Source: CAZEXD01 sp964516865
GTDB lineage: Bacteria; Patescibacteriota; Minisyncoccia; Minisyncoccales; Staskawiczbacteraceae
NCBI GenBank assembly: GCA_964516865.1
Contig: CAZEXD010000025.1
Coordinates: forward strand, 1-9,893
Length of the DNA stretch: 9,893 bases
Direction: 5' to 3'
Under the pieces are notes generated by a model. The model was not told where the DNA came from and searched no databases. It saw nothing but the letters and a program-made list of their open reading frames with translations. Made by a program: the position numbers and the translations under genes. This document shows positions 1 to 7,542 of this stretch, piece by piece. Position 1 is the first letter of the stretch. Every line of letters begins with the position of its first letter.

Positions 1-2732
1 CCCATATCCCATCCATAACACTTTTGGCATAATCCTCTGATCGTTTTACAACTCAAGGGCGTCCGAACTACTACCTTCTCTATTTTTTCTTTACTAATTA
101 AATCCGCTTTTTCCCAATCAATAATACTCCCTTTTTCAACCAGAATCCGGTTTTCTTTTTTAATATCTTCAACGCAAATCCTGCCGACAATTTTAAAAAC
201 AAAATCTTGCCCAATACTATCTGCGTCTTTCCTGAAAACAACAGTCCCCTTTTTGTCCCCGCAATCCTCTTCGGTGATTATCAAATCGTGCGAAACATCT
301 ATTAAACGTCGCGTGAGATAACCGGCTGATGATGTTCTTAGGGCTGTATCAGCGGTTCCTTTCCGGGCGCCATGGGTAGAAATAAAATATTCCAAAACAT
401 TAAAACCTTCGGTAAAAGAGGATTTAATTGGCAACTCAATGATATCGCCGGTGGGACTGTTTACCAACCCTTTCATTCCTGCCATCTGCACTGGTTGAGC
501 CCAAGTTCCCCTTGCCCCAGCGTTAATTATGGAAAAAACAGAACCATCTTGGGGTAAGGTTTCTTTGAGAAAACTTTCTAATTTTGATTTTACTGTCTGC
601 CAAACAAGAATAACTTGAGCGGTTTTTTCTTCTTTTGACAAAAGGCCTTTTTTATAATAACTGTTTATTTTTTCAATTTCTTTCTCTGCTTTCGCTAAAA
701 GTTCGGTTTTTTGAGGCGGCGGCTGAAGATCATCCATACCCCAACTAAACCCTGATAAAGTCGAATATTCAAATCCTAATTTTTTAATTTTATCTAAAAC
801 TTGAACACATTCTTGGTTTGGATATTTGTTAATAATATCCCGCACCAAACTCTTTAATCCTTTGTTGTCAATCAATTTATTGATATAGAGATAATCGTTC
901 GGAAAAATTGAATTAAAGATAATTCTTCCCACGCTGGTTTCAATTATCTCGGAATTTTCACTTTTAGGATTGGGTATTTTTATTTTTTCCTGCAAATCAA
1001 GAAAATTAAATTCATAAGCCGTTATCGCCTCTGAAACACTTGAAAACATTTTTGGATTATTTTCTTTTTCTTTGGCATTAATATTTTCTTTAATTCTAGT
1101 GAGATAATAACAACCCAAAGCCACATCGCGAAACGGTCCTATTATCGGTAAACCCGTAGCCGGTCGCAAAAGGTTAAGTTCTAACAACATAATTTCTTTT
1201 GCTTCTTTTTGGGCTTCTTGAGAAAGGGGAAGATAAACCGCCATTTGGTCGCCATCAAAATCAGCATTAAACGCCTCACAAACCAAAGGATGAATCTTAA
1301 TGGTATCGCCCTCAATTAACACTGGTTGAAATGCTTGTATTCCCAATCTGTGCAAGGTGGGAGCACGGTTTAACAAAACCAATTTATTCTGAACCACTTC
1401 TTCCAAAATTGCCCACACCTCTGCTGTTTTGTCTTCAATTAATCTGGTTGCACCGCGAACATTGTAGGCTAGTTCTTTATCTAAAATCCTTTTAATCACA
1501 AATGGTTTAAATATCTCCAGCGCCATATTTTTGGGCAAACCGCATTGATAAAATTTTAATTCAGGGCCAACCGTAATAACAGAACGACCAGAATAATCAA
1601 CTCTTTTACCCAATAAATTTTGCCTAAACCGACCTTGTTTTCCTCCCAACATCGCTGCTAATGATTTTAAAAGGCGCCTTCCGCCTGTTGTGGCTGTAGT
1701 GGTCACCCCTTTTCTCATTTCATTATCAATTAAAGCATCTACTGCTTCTTGAAGCATTCTTTTTTCGTTTCTCACAATAACCGCTGGAGCAGAAATTTCT
1801 AAAAGATATTTCAAACGATTATTTCTATTTATTACTCGACGATATAAATCATTAAGATCAGAGGAAGCATAACGACCACCGTCTAATTGAACCATTGGTC
1901 TTAAATCAGGTGGCAAAACCGGCAAAACGGTCAAAAACATCCATTCCGGCCTAATTCCGGCTTTTAACATTCCTTGAAAAAGTTTTAACCTTCTTAGGGT
2001 TTTCTTTCTATTAGCCGGTTCCGCTGTTTTGAGTTCTTTTTTTAACTCTTCTATTTTTTCATTAAGGTTAATTTTTTGGAAAATATCGCGAATCACCTCG
2101 GCGCCAGTGCCAGCCTCAAAAATTTCTCCATATTTCAAAGATAAATCATGATAAACAATTTCAGAAATAATTCTTAAGGGTTTGATTTCCAAAACTTCTT
2201 CTCTTGCCTTATCCCTTGCCTGTCTTAATTCTTCTTTTTGTTCTCCTTTTACTTTTTTGCTTTTTCTCTTGTACTCTTCCTCGATGTCCTCTAATATCTT
2301 CTTTTTTCTTTCTTCGTCAACTTTGGTAATGATATAAGAAGAAAAGTAAATAACTTTTTCTAATTGTTGAAATGATTTGTCCAAAATTAAACCTATTCGT
2401 GAAGGAACGCCTCTTAAAAACCAAATATGAGAAACTGGCGCGGCCAATTTTATATGACCCATTCTCTCTCTTCTTACTTGCGATTTAGTAACCTCAACGC
2501 CGCAGCGATCGCAAACTACGTTCTTATAGCGGATTCTTTTGTATTTACCGCAAGCACATTCGTAATCTCTTTCTGGCCCAAAAATTCTTTCGCAAAAAAG
2601 ACCATCTTTTTCCGGCTTTTGGGTGCGGTAATTAATTGTCTCCGGCCTTGTCACTTCTCCATGACTCCAGGATAATATTTCTTCGGGAGAAGCCAGTTTT
2701 ATTCTTATTGCTTCTAAACTTACTACTCGCAT
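1..2732 (-). CDS. rpoC: DNA-directed RNA polymerase subunit beta' (5' part, runs off left edge)
   Basis: RpoC is the clamp-forming catalytic subunit of RNA polymerase. About 910 codons are open from the ATG at 2732 to the window edge with no stop; the C-terminal part is missing. Visible in order: the N-terminal zinc site with Cys59, Cys61, Cys74 and Cys77 (CxC...CxxC); the double-psi barrel with the catalytic Mg2+ motif NADFDGD at residues 489-495 (Asp491, 493, 495); the bridge-helix/trigger-loop stretch (GARGTWAQ, then QMAGMKGLV, then FISTHGARKGTADTALRT); and the second zinc site Cys824, Cys895, Cys902, Cys905 just before the edge. The start gives MRVVSLEAIRIKLASPEEI, a normal RpoC opening. 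No Shine-Dalgarno sequence precedes it. It lies 26 bases after the rpoB stop, so co-transcription with rpoB is very likely. All catalytic and zinc residues in view are intact. Confidence 0.97.
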   Translation of the reverse strand, partial: MRVVSLEAIRIKLASPEEILSWSHGEVTRPETINYRTQKPEKDGLFCERIFGPERDYECACGKYKRIRYKNVVCDRCGVEVTKSQVRRERMGHIKLAAPVSHIWFLRGVPSRIGLILDKSFQQLEKVIYFSSYIITKVDEERKKKILEDIEEEYKRKSKKVKGEQKEELRQARDKAREEVLEIKPLRIISEIVYHDLSLKYGEIFEAGTGAEVIRDIFQKINLNEKIEELKKELKTAEPANRKKTLRRLKLFQGMLKAGIRPEWMFLTVLPVLPPDLRPMVQLDGGRYASSDLNDLYRRVINRNNRLKYLLEISAPAVIVRNEKRMLQEAVDALIDNEMRKGVTTTATTGGRRLLKSLAAMLGGKQGRFRQNLLGKRVDYSGRSVITVGPELKFYQCGLPKNMALEIFKPFVIKRILDKELAYNVRGATRLIEDKTAEVWAILEEVVQNKLVLLNRAPTLHRLGIQAFQPVLIEGDTIKIHPLVCEAFNADFDGDQMAVYLPLSQEAQKEAKEIMLLELNLLRPATGLPIIGPFRDVALGCYYLTRIKENINAKEKENNPKMFSSVSEAITAYEFNFLDLQEKIKIPNPKSENSEIIETSVGRIIFNSIFPNDYLYINKLIDNKGLKSLVRDIINKYPNQECVQVLDKIKKLGFEYSTLSGFSWGMDDLQPPPQKTELLAKAEKEIEKINSYYKKGLLSKEEKTAQVILVWQTVKSKLESFLKETLPQDGSVFSIINAGARGTWAQPVQMAGMKGLVNSPTGDIIELPIKSSFTEGFNVLEYFISTHGARKGTADTALRTSSAGYLTRRLIDVSHDLIITEEDCGDKKGTVVFRKDADSIGQDFVFKIVGRICVEDIKKENRILVEKGSIIDWEKADLISKEKIEKVVVRTPLSCKTIRGLCQKCYGWDM

Positions 2733-2758
2733 TAGATTTTAGATTTAAAAATTAATAA

Positions 2759-5700
2759 TTATTTTATTTTTTCCTGCTTTTGACCTTCTTTTATTTCTAC
2801 GCTCAAACCCAATGATTTTAGTTCCGCCACCAACAAATTAAAAGAAGCGGGGATATTGGGATTTTTAATCGGTTCCCCCTTTAAAATTGCTTCATAGGTA
2901 GTTGCCCTTCCCACCACATCATCTGATTTTATGGTTAACATTTCCTGCAACGTATAAGCAGCACCATATCCCTCTAAAGCCCAAACCTCCATTTCTCCAA
3001 ACCTCTGTCCGCCGAACTGCGCCTTTCCTCCTAATGGCTGTTGAGTAATTAAAGAATAAGGGCCAATGGAACGAGCGTGAACCTTATCATCCACCATATG
3101 AATAAGTTTCATCATATACATATAGCCAACGGTGATTTTTCGGGGAAAGGGAAGACCGGTTCTTCCATCATATAAAGTTATTTGTCCTGATTCTGGTAAG
3201 CCGGCTTTTTTTAATTCTCTTTTAATATCATCTTTGTCCGCTCCCAACAAAGCGGGAGAAATTGCAATATAATTGAGTTTGTGAGCCGCCCATCCTAAGT
3301 GAGTTTCCAAAATTTGTCCCAGATTCATTCTTGAAGGAACAGAAAGAGGACTTAAAATTACATCAATCGGTGTACCATCTTCTAAAAACGGCATTTCTTC
3401 TTGAGGCAAAATCATAGAAACAACTCCCTTGTTTCCATGTCTGCCGACCAATTTGTCCCCTACTTTTATTTTTCTGGTTTCTGCCACCTCCACCTGAATT
3501 CTTTTTATGACCCCTGGCTCTAATTTATGACCTAATTCCCGAGAAAATATTTTAACATTAACTACTTTACCTTTTTTGCCGTGTTCTAAACGTAAAGAGG
3601 TGTCTTTAACATCTTTAGCTTTTTCACCAAAAATCGCTCTCAATAATCTTTCTTCCGGGGTGAGTTCGGCTTCTCCCTTCGGAGAAATTTTACCTACTAA
3701 AATATCGTTAGGTTCTACTTCGGCTCCAATCCGAATAATACCCTCTTCGTCTAAATCTTTTAATCTTTCTTCACTAACATTGGGAATATCGGCCGTGGTA
3801 ACCTCGGGACCAAGTTTTGTTTCCCTAACATCGCAAGTAAACTCCTCAATATTAATTGAAGTAAAATAATCCTCTTTTATTAATCTATCAGAAATAATTA
3901 TTGAATCTTCAAAACCACCGCCCCGCCAACACATAAAAGCCACTAAAACATTTCTTCCTAATGCCAACCGCCCTTTTGCAATAGCGGCTCCATCGGTTAA
4001 GATATCTCCTTTTTTGAAAACATCGCCGGCTTTTACTCTTGGTTTCTGATGAAAACAAGTGTATTGATTCGTTCTAACAAAGGTTCGCAAACGATATTCT
4101 TCTATTTTTTTTCCTTTTTTATTTTTAAACTCAACCTTAACGTGATCTGCATCTGCTTGGATTACCCGACCATCTGCTTTTGCCACAATCACCCGACCAG
4201 AATCCTGAGCAACACTTCTTTCTACCCCAGTCCCAACGAGAGGCGGCTCGGGATTAATTAAAGGCACGGCTTGACGTTGCATATTTGAACCCATTAAAGC
4301 CCTTGAAGCATCATCGTTTTGTAAAAAAGGAATTAAAGAAGTGGAAACGCTAATAAATTGTTTAGAAGAAACATCAATAAAATCAATTTGAGAAATGTCG
4401 ATTTCTCCCGGTTCTCCTCTAATCCGCGCTTCAATTTTATTTGGTTTGATTTCTGGAAGAATTTTTCCATTTTCATCAAGAGGAACTGAAGCGGGCGCAA
4501 TATTGTATTTTTCTTCCTCTGGAGCGGTAAGATATTGGACTTCGTTGGTTATTCTGCCGTTTTTAACTTTAAAGTAGGGTGTTTCAATAAAACCATGGCT
4601 ATTAACCCTAGCAAAACAAGCCAAATGGCCCACCAAACCCACATTTGGTCCTTCCGGGGTTTGAATAGGACAAATTCTTCCGTAATGAGAGGGCTGGACG
4701 TCGCGAACCTCAAATCCTGCTCTTTCTCGCGTCAAACCGCCTGGTCCCGTGGTGGTTAATCTTCTTTTGTGTTCAAGTTCGGCTAAAGGATTATCCTGGT
4801 CCATAAACTGAGAAAATTGGGAAGAGGTAAAAAATTCTTTAATAACTGCCATTAAGGGCCGAGGATTAATAACTTGGACCGGTGTAACTAAAGCAGGGTC
4901 TAGGGTGGACATTTTATCTTTGATTATTCTTTCCATCCGCATTAATCCTACCCTTAACCGATTTTGCAAAAGTTCGGCTATTGTCCTTACTCTCCTATTC
5001 CCAAGATGATCAACTTGATCTGGTTTGGCTTCGGGATTGTTATTTAAAAAAATAATTTCTTTTACTACCTCTACCACATCTTCTATTTTTAAAATTCTAT
5101 CTTCTTTTGTTATTTCCTCTCCTGTTTCGCCGGCTAAGGTGTGGTAGCCAGGTTTGTTTTCTTTTTTCTTTCTAAGTTGAGGTAATCTTTGCCACGTTTT
5201 CCATCGTCCCACTTTAGACAAATCATAACGGTCAAAATTAAAAAACATATTAAAAATCAAGTCTTGAGCCGTATCCGGTGTAACTAAATCGCCAGGTCTT
5301 AATCGTTGGTAAATTTCCACTAATGCCTCTTTTTGATCTTTCACTGTTTCTCTTTTCAGCGTTTCCTCTATATATTTAACCTCTCCCGTATCTATTTTTT
5401 CAAAAGTTTTTTTAACCCTTTCGATATTTTCCAGCCCCAATGCCATTAAAAGGGTTGTTACAGGAACTTTCCTTTTTCGGTTAATTTTGACGCCGATAAA
5501 CCCAGATTCTTCTGTTTCAAATTCAAGCCAAGCACCACGATTGGGAATTATTTTGGCTCCAAAATAATTTTTTCCTCGGATCCTTTTTACCGTAAAAAAA
5601 GCACCGGGAGAACGAATTAGTTGCGAAACAACCACTCTTTCTACCCCGTTTAAAACAAAAGTTCCTCTTTCGGTCATCATCGGAAAATCAGCCAAAAAAA

Positions 5701-6019
5701 CTTCTTGTTCTTTGACTTCTTTGGTTTTCAGATTTACTAATCTAACCTTGGCCCTAAATGGTGCTTCTAAAGAGTCGTTATTTTCTTTTGCTTCGAAACC
5801 GCTTTCATAGTTGGGTCTGTCAAACCTGTAATCTAAAAACCAAAGTTCAAACTCTTTGTCTGTATAATCTCTAATAGGAGAGATTTCTTCAAAAAGCTCT
5901 TTAATTCTAACATTTTTAAAATCTTCCCACGCTTCTTTTTGAAGATTCAATAAAGGGGGAAGAGAGAAAGAAACCTTTGCTTTAGAAAAATTTTTTACTT
6001 TTTGAGTATCTTCAATCAT
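2759..6019 (-). CDS. rpoB: DNA-directed RNA polymerase subunit beta
   Basis: RpoB is the second-largest subunit of RNA polymerase; it forms half the active-site cleft and the rifampicin pocket. It is complete at 1086 residues with a TAA stop, clearly shorter than the 1342 residues of E. coli because lineage-specific inserts are absent. Landmarks: the protrusion/lobe motif MMTERGTFVLNG (about 114-125); the rifampicin region around SQFMDQDNP (about 403-411) and HKRRLTTTGPGG (417-428); FEDSIII with Glu704/Asp705; LTPEERLLRAIFGEKAKDVKD; Lys856 and Lys864 in GDKLVGRHGNKG, matching E. coli K1065/K1073; and the C-terminal clamp segment GGQRFGEMEVWALEGYGAAY that docks on RpoC. The ATG at 6019 directly follows a TAA of a short in-frame upstream ORF, which limits N-terminal extension. 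No Shine-Dalgarno is seen. A consensus promoter lies about 317 bases upstream. Several rifampicin-pocket residues differ from E. coli. Confidence 0.98.
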   Translation of the reverse strand: MIEDTQKVKNFSKAKVSFSLPPLLNLQKEAWEDFKNVRIKELFEEISPIRDYTDKEFELWFLDYRFDRPNYESGFEAKENNDSLEAPFRAKVRLVNLKTKEVKEQEVFLADFPMMTERGTFVLNGVERVVVSQLIRSPGAFFTVKRIRGKNYFGAKIIPNRGAWLEFETEESGFIGVKINRKRKVPVTTLLMALGLENIERVKKTFEKIDTGEVKYIEETLKRETVKDQKEALVEIYQRLRPGDLVTPDTAQDLIFNMFFNFDRYDLSKVGRWKTWQRLPQLRKKKENKPGYHTLAGETGEEITKEDRILKIEDVVEVVKEIIFLNNNPEAKPDQVDHLGNRRVRTIAELLQNRLRVGLMRMERIIKDKMSTLDPALVTPVQVINPRPLMAVIKEFFTSSQFSQFMDQDNPLAELEHKRRLTTTGPGGLTRERAGFEVRDVQPSHYGRICPIQTPEGPNVGLVGHLACFARVNSHGFIETPYFKVKNGRITNEVQYLTAPEEEKYNIAPASVPLDENGKILPEIKPNKIEARIRGEPGEIDISQIDFIDVSSKQFISVSTSLIPFLQNDDASRALMGSNMQRQAVPLINPEPPLVGTGVERSVAQDSGRVIVAKADGRVIQADADHVKVEFKNKKGKKIEEYRLRTFVRTNQYTCFHQKPRVKAGDVFKKGDILTDGAAIAKGRLALGRNVLVAFMCWRGGGFEDSIIISDRLIKEDYFTSINIEEFTCDVRETKLGPEVTTADIPNVSEERLKDLDEEGIIRIGAEVEPNDILVGKISPKGEAELTPEERLLRAIFGEKAKDVKDTSLRLEHGKKGKVVNVKIFSRELGHKLEPGVIKRIQVEVAETRKIKVGDKLVGRHGNKGVVSMILPQEEMPFLEDGTPIDVILSPLSVPSRMNLGQILETHLGWAAHKLNYIAISPALLGADKDDIKRELKKAGLPESGQITLYDGRTGLPFPRKITVGYMYMMKLIHMVDDKVHARSIGPYSLITQQPLGGKAQFGGQRFGEMEVWALEGYGAAYTLQEMLTIKSDDVVGRATTYEAILKGEPIKNPNIPASFNLLVAELKSLGLSVEIKEGQKQEKIK

Positions 6020-6070
6020 TTAATTAAAGATAATTGAAAAACACAAATAAAAACGAGGATTCAGAGCCAT
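6020..6070 (-). CDS. possible 16-codon leader ORF abutting rpoB
   Basis: An ATG at 6070 opens a short frame, MALNPRFYLCFSIIFN, that ends in TAA at 6022-6020. The next base begins the rpoB ATG, so the junction reads TAAATG, in the same frame as rpoB. The start codon sits at the loop/stem border of the hairpin at 6058-6096. A weak purine-rich GGAAG lies nine bases upstream, the nearest thing to a ribosome site in this leader. If translated, it could couple initiation at rpoB to folding of the hairpin. No homologue is recognised, the ORF is short, and AT-rich DNA yields such frames by chance; this is inference from position only. Confidence 0.3.
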   Translation of the reverse strand: MALNPRFYLCFSIIFN

Positions 6071-6096
6071 AAATTTTTACTTCCGTGGCCCGAATC
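6058..6096 (-). terminator. GC-rich hairpin before rpoB, possible attenuator
   Basis: On the transcribed strand GAUUCGGGCCA (6096-6086) pairs with UGGCUCUGAAUC (6069-6058): eleven pairs including a G-U wobble and one bulged base, with a 16-nt loop. Four bases later comes a U-rich run (CGUUUUUAUUUG), so the layout resembles an intrinsic terminator or attenuator about 40 bases before the rpoB start. The 3' arm also contains the AUG of the 16-codon ORF. The block is much richer in GC than the leader around it. Terminator function is not certain because the U-run is displaced from the stem. Confidence 0.45.
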
Positions 6097-6210
6097 GCTT
6101 TGAAGGTCCGTTATTTATCCGCGCTAATTTTAATTATTTTTAATTTTTTAAAAATATTAAAAATATAAATACAACCCTAAAAGCCCTAATAAAAAAATTT
6201 AGGGAAATTT

Positions 6211-6259
6211 CCTGATTCTGTTTTTTCAATAATAAAAAACTACCCCATACAGAATCAGG
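6211..6259 (-). repeat. perfect inverted repeat / two-tier hairpin in rpoB leader
   Basis: CCTGATTCTG and CAGAATCAGG form a perfect 10-bp inverted repeat (arms 6250-6259 and 6211-6220). Inside it a second 7-bp stem (GUUUUUU/AAAAAAC, loop of seven) can form, leaving a 10-nt one-sided bulge that holds AUGGGGUAG, a start codon, one codon and a stop. The outer 5' flank ACUA...ACC can also pair with GGGGUAGU of the bulge, giving an alternative fold. The structure lies inside the predicted rpoBC leader, downstream of the promoter. It has no direct U-tract, so it is not a simple terminator. Confidence 0.5.
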
Positions 6260-6336
6260 TAATAGTTTTAATTTTCAGTAGAAAAAAAAACAAAACACAG
6301 AAAAAACAAAATACTTTTTATAAGTATCTATTATTA

Positions 6337-6370
6337 ATTATAATTATATTAATATAAAAAAAGTTGTCAA
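6337..6370 (-). promoter_or_regulatory. exact-consensus sigma-70-type promoter for rpoBC
   Basis: On the minus strand TTGACA (6370-6365) is followed after 16 bases by TATAAT (6348-6343), with a second TATAAT directly behind it (6342-6337, spacing 22). Both hexamers match the housekeeping consensus exactly. The position, 81 bases after the rodA stop and upstream of rpoB, fits the main rpoBC promoter. The region is very AT-rich, which raises the chance rate of the -10 but not of TTGACA at correct spacing. Predicted start is near 6336. Confidence 0.75.
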
Positions 6371-6377
6371 GATCTTG
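6368..6377. promoter_or_regulatory. palindrome overlapping the -35 box, possible operator
   Basis: CAAGATCTTG is a perfect 10-bp palindrome whose last three bases are the first three of the TTGACA box. A dimeric protein bound here would cover the -35 element, so it could be an operator. No binding protein is known and no second copy was noticed in the window; function is inference. Confidence 0.3.
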
Positions 6378-6381
6378 TTTA

Positions 6382-6443
6382 GTATTTTTGGCTTGGAACA
6401 ATTAAATTTGGCAAAACAATCTTAAATTTTTATCCAAAAATAC
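6382..6443 (-). terminator. inverted repeat after rodA, possible terminator or 3' end hairpin
   Basis: GTATTTTTGG (6443-6434) and CCAAAAATAC (6391-6382) form a perfect 10-bp inverted repeat beginning seven bases after the rodA stop. The 42-base interior has two AAATTT copies that could pair as an inner stem. No run of T follows directly; the next T-run is inside the promoter spacer. It may stabilise the rodA mRNA end or end transcription weakly before the rpoBC promoter. Confidence 0.35.
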
Positions 6444-6450
6444 AAATGTT

Positions 6451-7542
6451 TTAACTATTTACTTTAATGCTTTGAATAATCCCCAATCCTAAAAACATTG
6501 CTACCAACCCCGAACCGCCATAACTAATAAAGGGAAGATAAATGCCAATAACCGGCAACATCCCCAGATTCATTCCTATATTGATAAAAAAATGAGAAAT
6601 CAAAAGAACAACAAAACCCGAAGCAAAAAGTCGTGGAAAGTTCGACTGGGACTTTGTAGCGATTTTGATTATTTTCCAAATTAATAAAAAATAAAGCAAG
6701 AAAATAAAAAGCGCTCCTACCAAACCGAATTCCTCTGCTATCGCCGCGAAGATAAAGTCAGTATGCAATTCCGGCAAAAAACCATATTGAACTTGTGAAC
6801 CGCGACCAAGGCCCTTTCCCCAGAGGTGACCAGAACCAATCGCAATTTTTGCTTGATTCTGACTCCAAGAAACACCCAAAGAATCATTGGGAAAAATAAA
6901 ACCTATAATTCTTTCTTTTTGGTAGTTTTTTAATAAAAACTGCCAAGAAAAAACAAAAAGCAAAATCGCGCAAAAACAAAGAATTAAAAAATGGCGTATT
7001 TTAATACCCGAGACAATTAAGGTTGCTAACCAAAGCAACAATAAAATCAAAATTGCTCCCATATCTGGTTGAAAAAAAATCAAGAAAGAAGGAAGTAACA
7101 CATAAATTCCCGAAAAAACAATGTGGCGAAAACGATACATTTCTACGTGTCTCATCGAAAAATATTTTGCCAATAATATCAATAAAATAATTTTCATCGG
7201 TTCAATGGGGTCAAAAGACATTATGCCGAATTTATACCATCCCCTTTTTCCTCTAATTACAGGGGCAAAAAAAAGCACGCCGATTAATGTTAATAGTGAT
7301 AAAAAATAAAGAATCAAAATCAAATAAGAATTATTTTTTAAAAGACGAAAATCAAAGAAACTAATAATTATCATTAAAATAAAACCAATACCGAAAAAGA
7401 AAAGTTGTTTTTGAAAATTCAAAAAATCGTTCTTCCTTAAAGAAGAACTATAAATAGAAAGTAAACCAAAGATTGCCAACAAAGAAGAAGAAAAAACTAT
7501 AGTCCAATCTATTTTTTTAAAATGGTTAGTTAAAACACCCAT
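6451..7542 (-). CDS. rodA: peptidoglycan glycosyltransferase RodA (SEDS family)
   Basis: RodA polymerises lipid II into glycan strands during side-wall elongation and works with a class B penicillin-binding protein in the inner membrane. The protein is strongly hydrophobic with about ten membrane segments. SEDS motifs are present: RGKRGWYKFG with SFDPIEPMK, QPDMGAILIL, the loop GSGHLWGKGLGRGSQVQYGF then LPELHTDFIFAAIAEEFGLVG, and the C-terminal NIGMNLGMLPVIGIYLPFISYGGSG. The Asp of HTDFIF (residue 262 from this start) aligns with the catalytic Asp262 of E. coli RodA. The loop and the last motif favour RodA over FtsW. I chose the ATG at 7542 (363 aa); a TTG at 7599 would add 19 arginine/glycine-rich residues encoded across a GC palindrome. 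No Shine-Dalgarno precedes the ATG. It lies 159 bases after ligA and 431 before rpoB; no PBP gene adjoins it. Confidence 0.93.
   Translation of the reverse strand: MGVLTNHFKKIDWTIVFSSSLLAIFGLLSIYSSSLRKNDFLNFQKQLFFFGIGFILMIIISFFDFRLLKNNSYLILILYFLSLLTLIGVLFFAPVIRGKRGWYKFGIMSFDPIEPMKIILLILLAKYFSMRHVEMYRFRHIVFSGIYVLLPSFLIFFQPDMGAILILLLLWLATLIVSGIKIRHFLILCFCAILLFVFSWQFLLKNYQKERIIGFIFPNDSLGVSWSQNQAKIAIGSGHLWGKGLGRGSQVQYGFLPELHTDFIFAAIAEEFGLVGALFIFLLYFLLIWKIIKIATKSQSNFPRLFASGFVVLLISHFFINIGMNLGMLPVIGIYLPFISYGGSGLVAMFLGLGIIQSIKVNS

Larger units (their letters stand above)
6020..6336 (-). promoter_or_regulatory. long structured 5' leader of rpoBC
   Basis: If transcription starts about seven bases after the -10 box (near 6336), the rpoB mRNA carries a leader of about 317 nt. 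In RNA order it contains: a weak AU hairpin (6327-6311: AUACUU, 5-nt loop, AAGUAU) followed by a U-rich run; the long hairpin at 6259-6211; a CCCUAAA segment (6204-6198) that can pair with either of two downstream UUUAGGG/UUAGGG copies (6181-6175 or 6189-6184), so two folds exclude each other; a very AT-rich spacer; and a GC-richer block (about 6122-6055) with the hairpin at 6096-6058. I do not recognise a named riboswitch or ribosomal-protein leader. An attenuation or autoregulatory role is inference. Confidence 0.5.

Noticed and set aside
372..557. Plus-strand open frame of 61 codons
   Set aside because: It lies entirely inside rpoC on the opposite strand, over conserved bridge-helix/trigger-loop coding sequence; no independent protein features.
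2427..2675. Plus-strand open frame of 82 codons
   Set aside because: Antisense to the zinc-binding N-terminus of rpoC; composition follows the complement of the real gene.
3576..4759. Several plus-strand frames inside rpoB
   Set aside because: Serine/leucine-rich shadows of conserved rpoB codons on the other strand.
6240..6248. AUGGGGUAG minimal ORF in the leader bulge
   Set aside because: A two-codon frame is expected by chance; noted only as part of the hairpin.
7121..7309. Plus-strand open frame over rodA
   Set aside because: Antisense shadow of the SEDS membrane protein.
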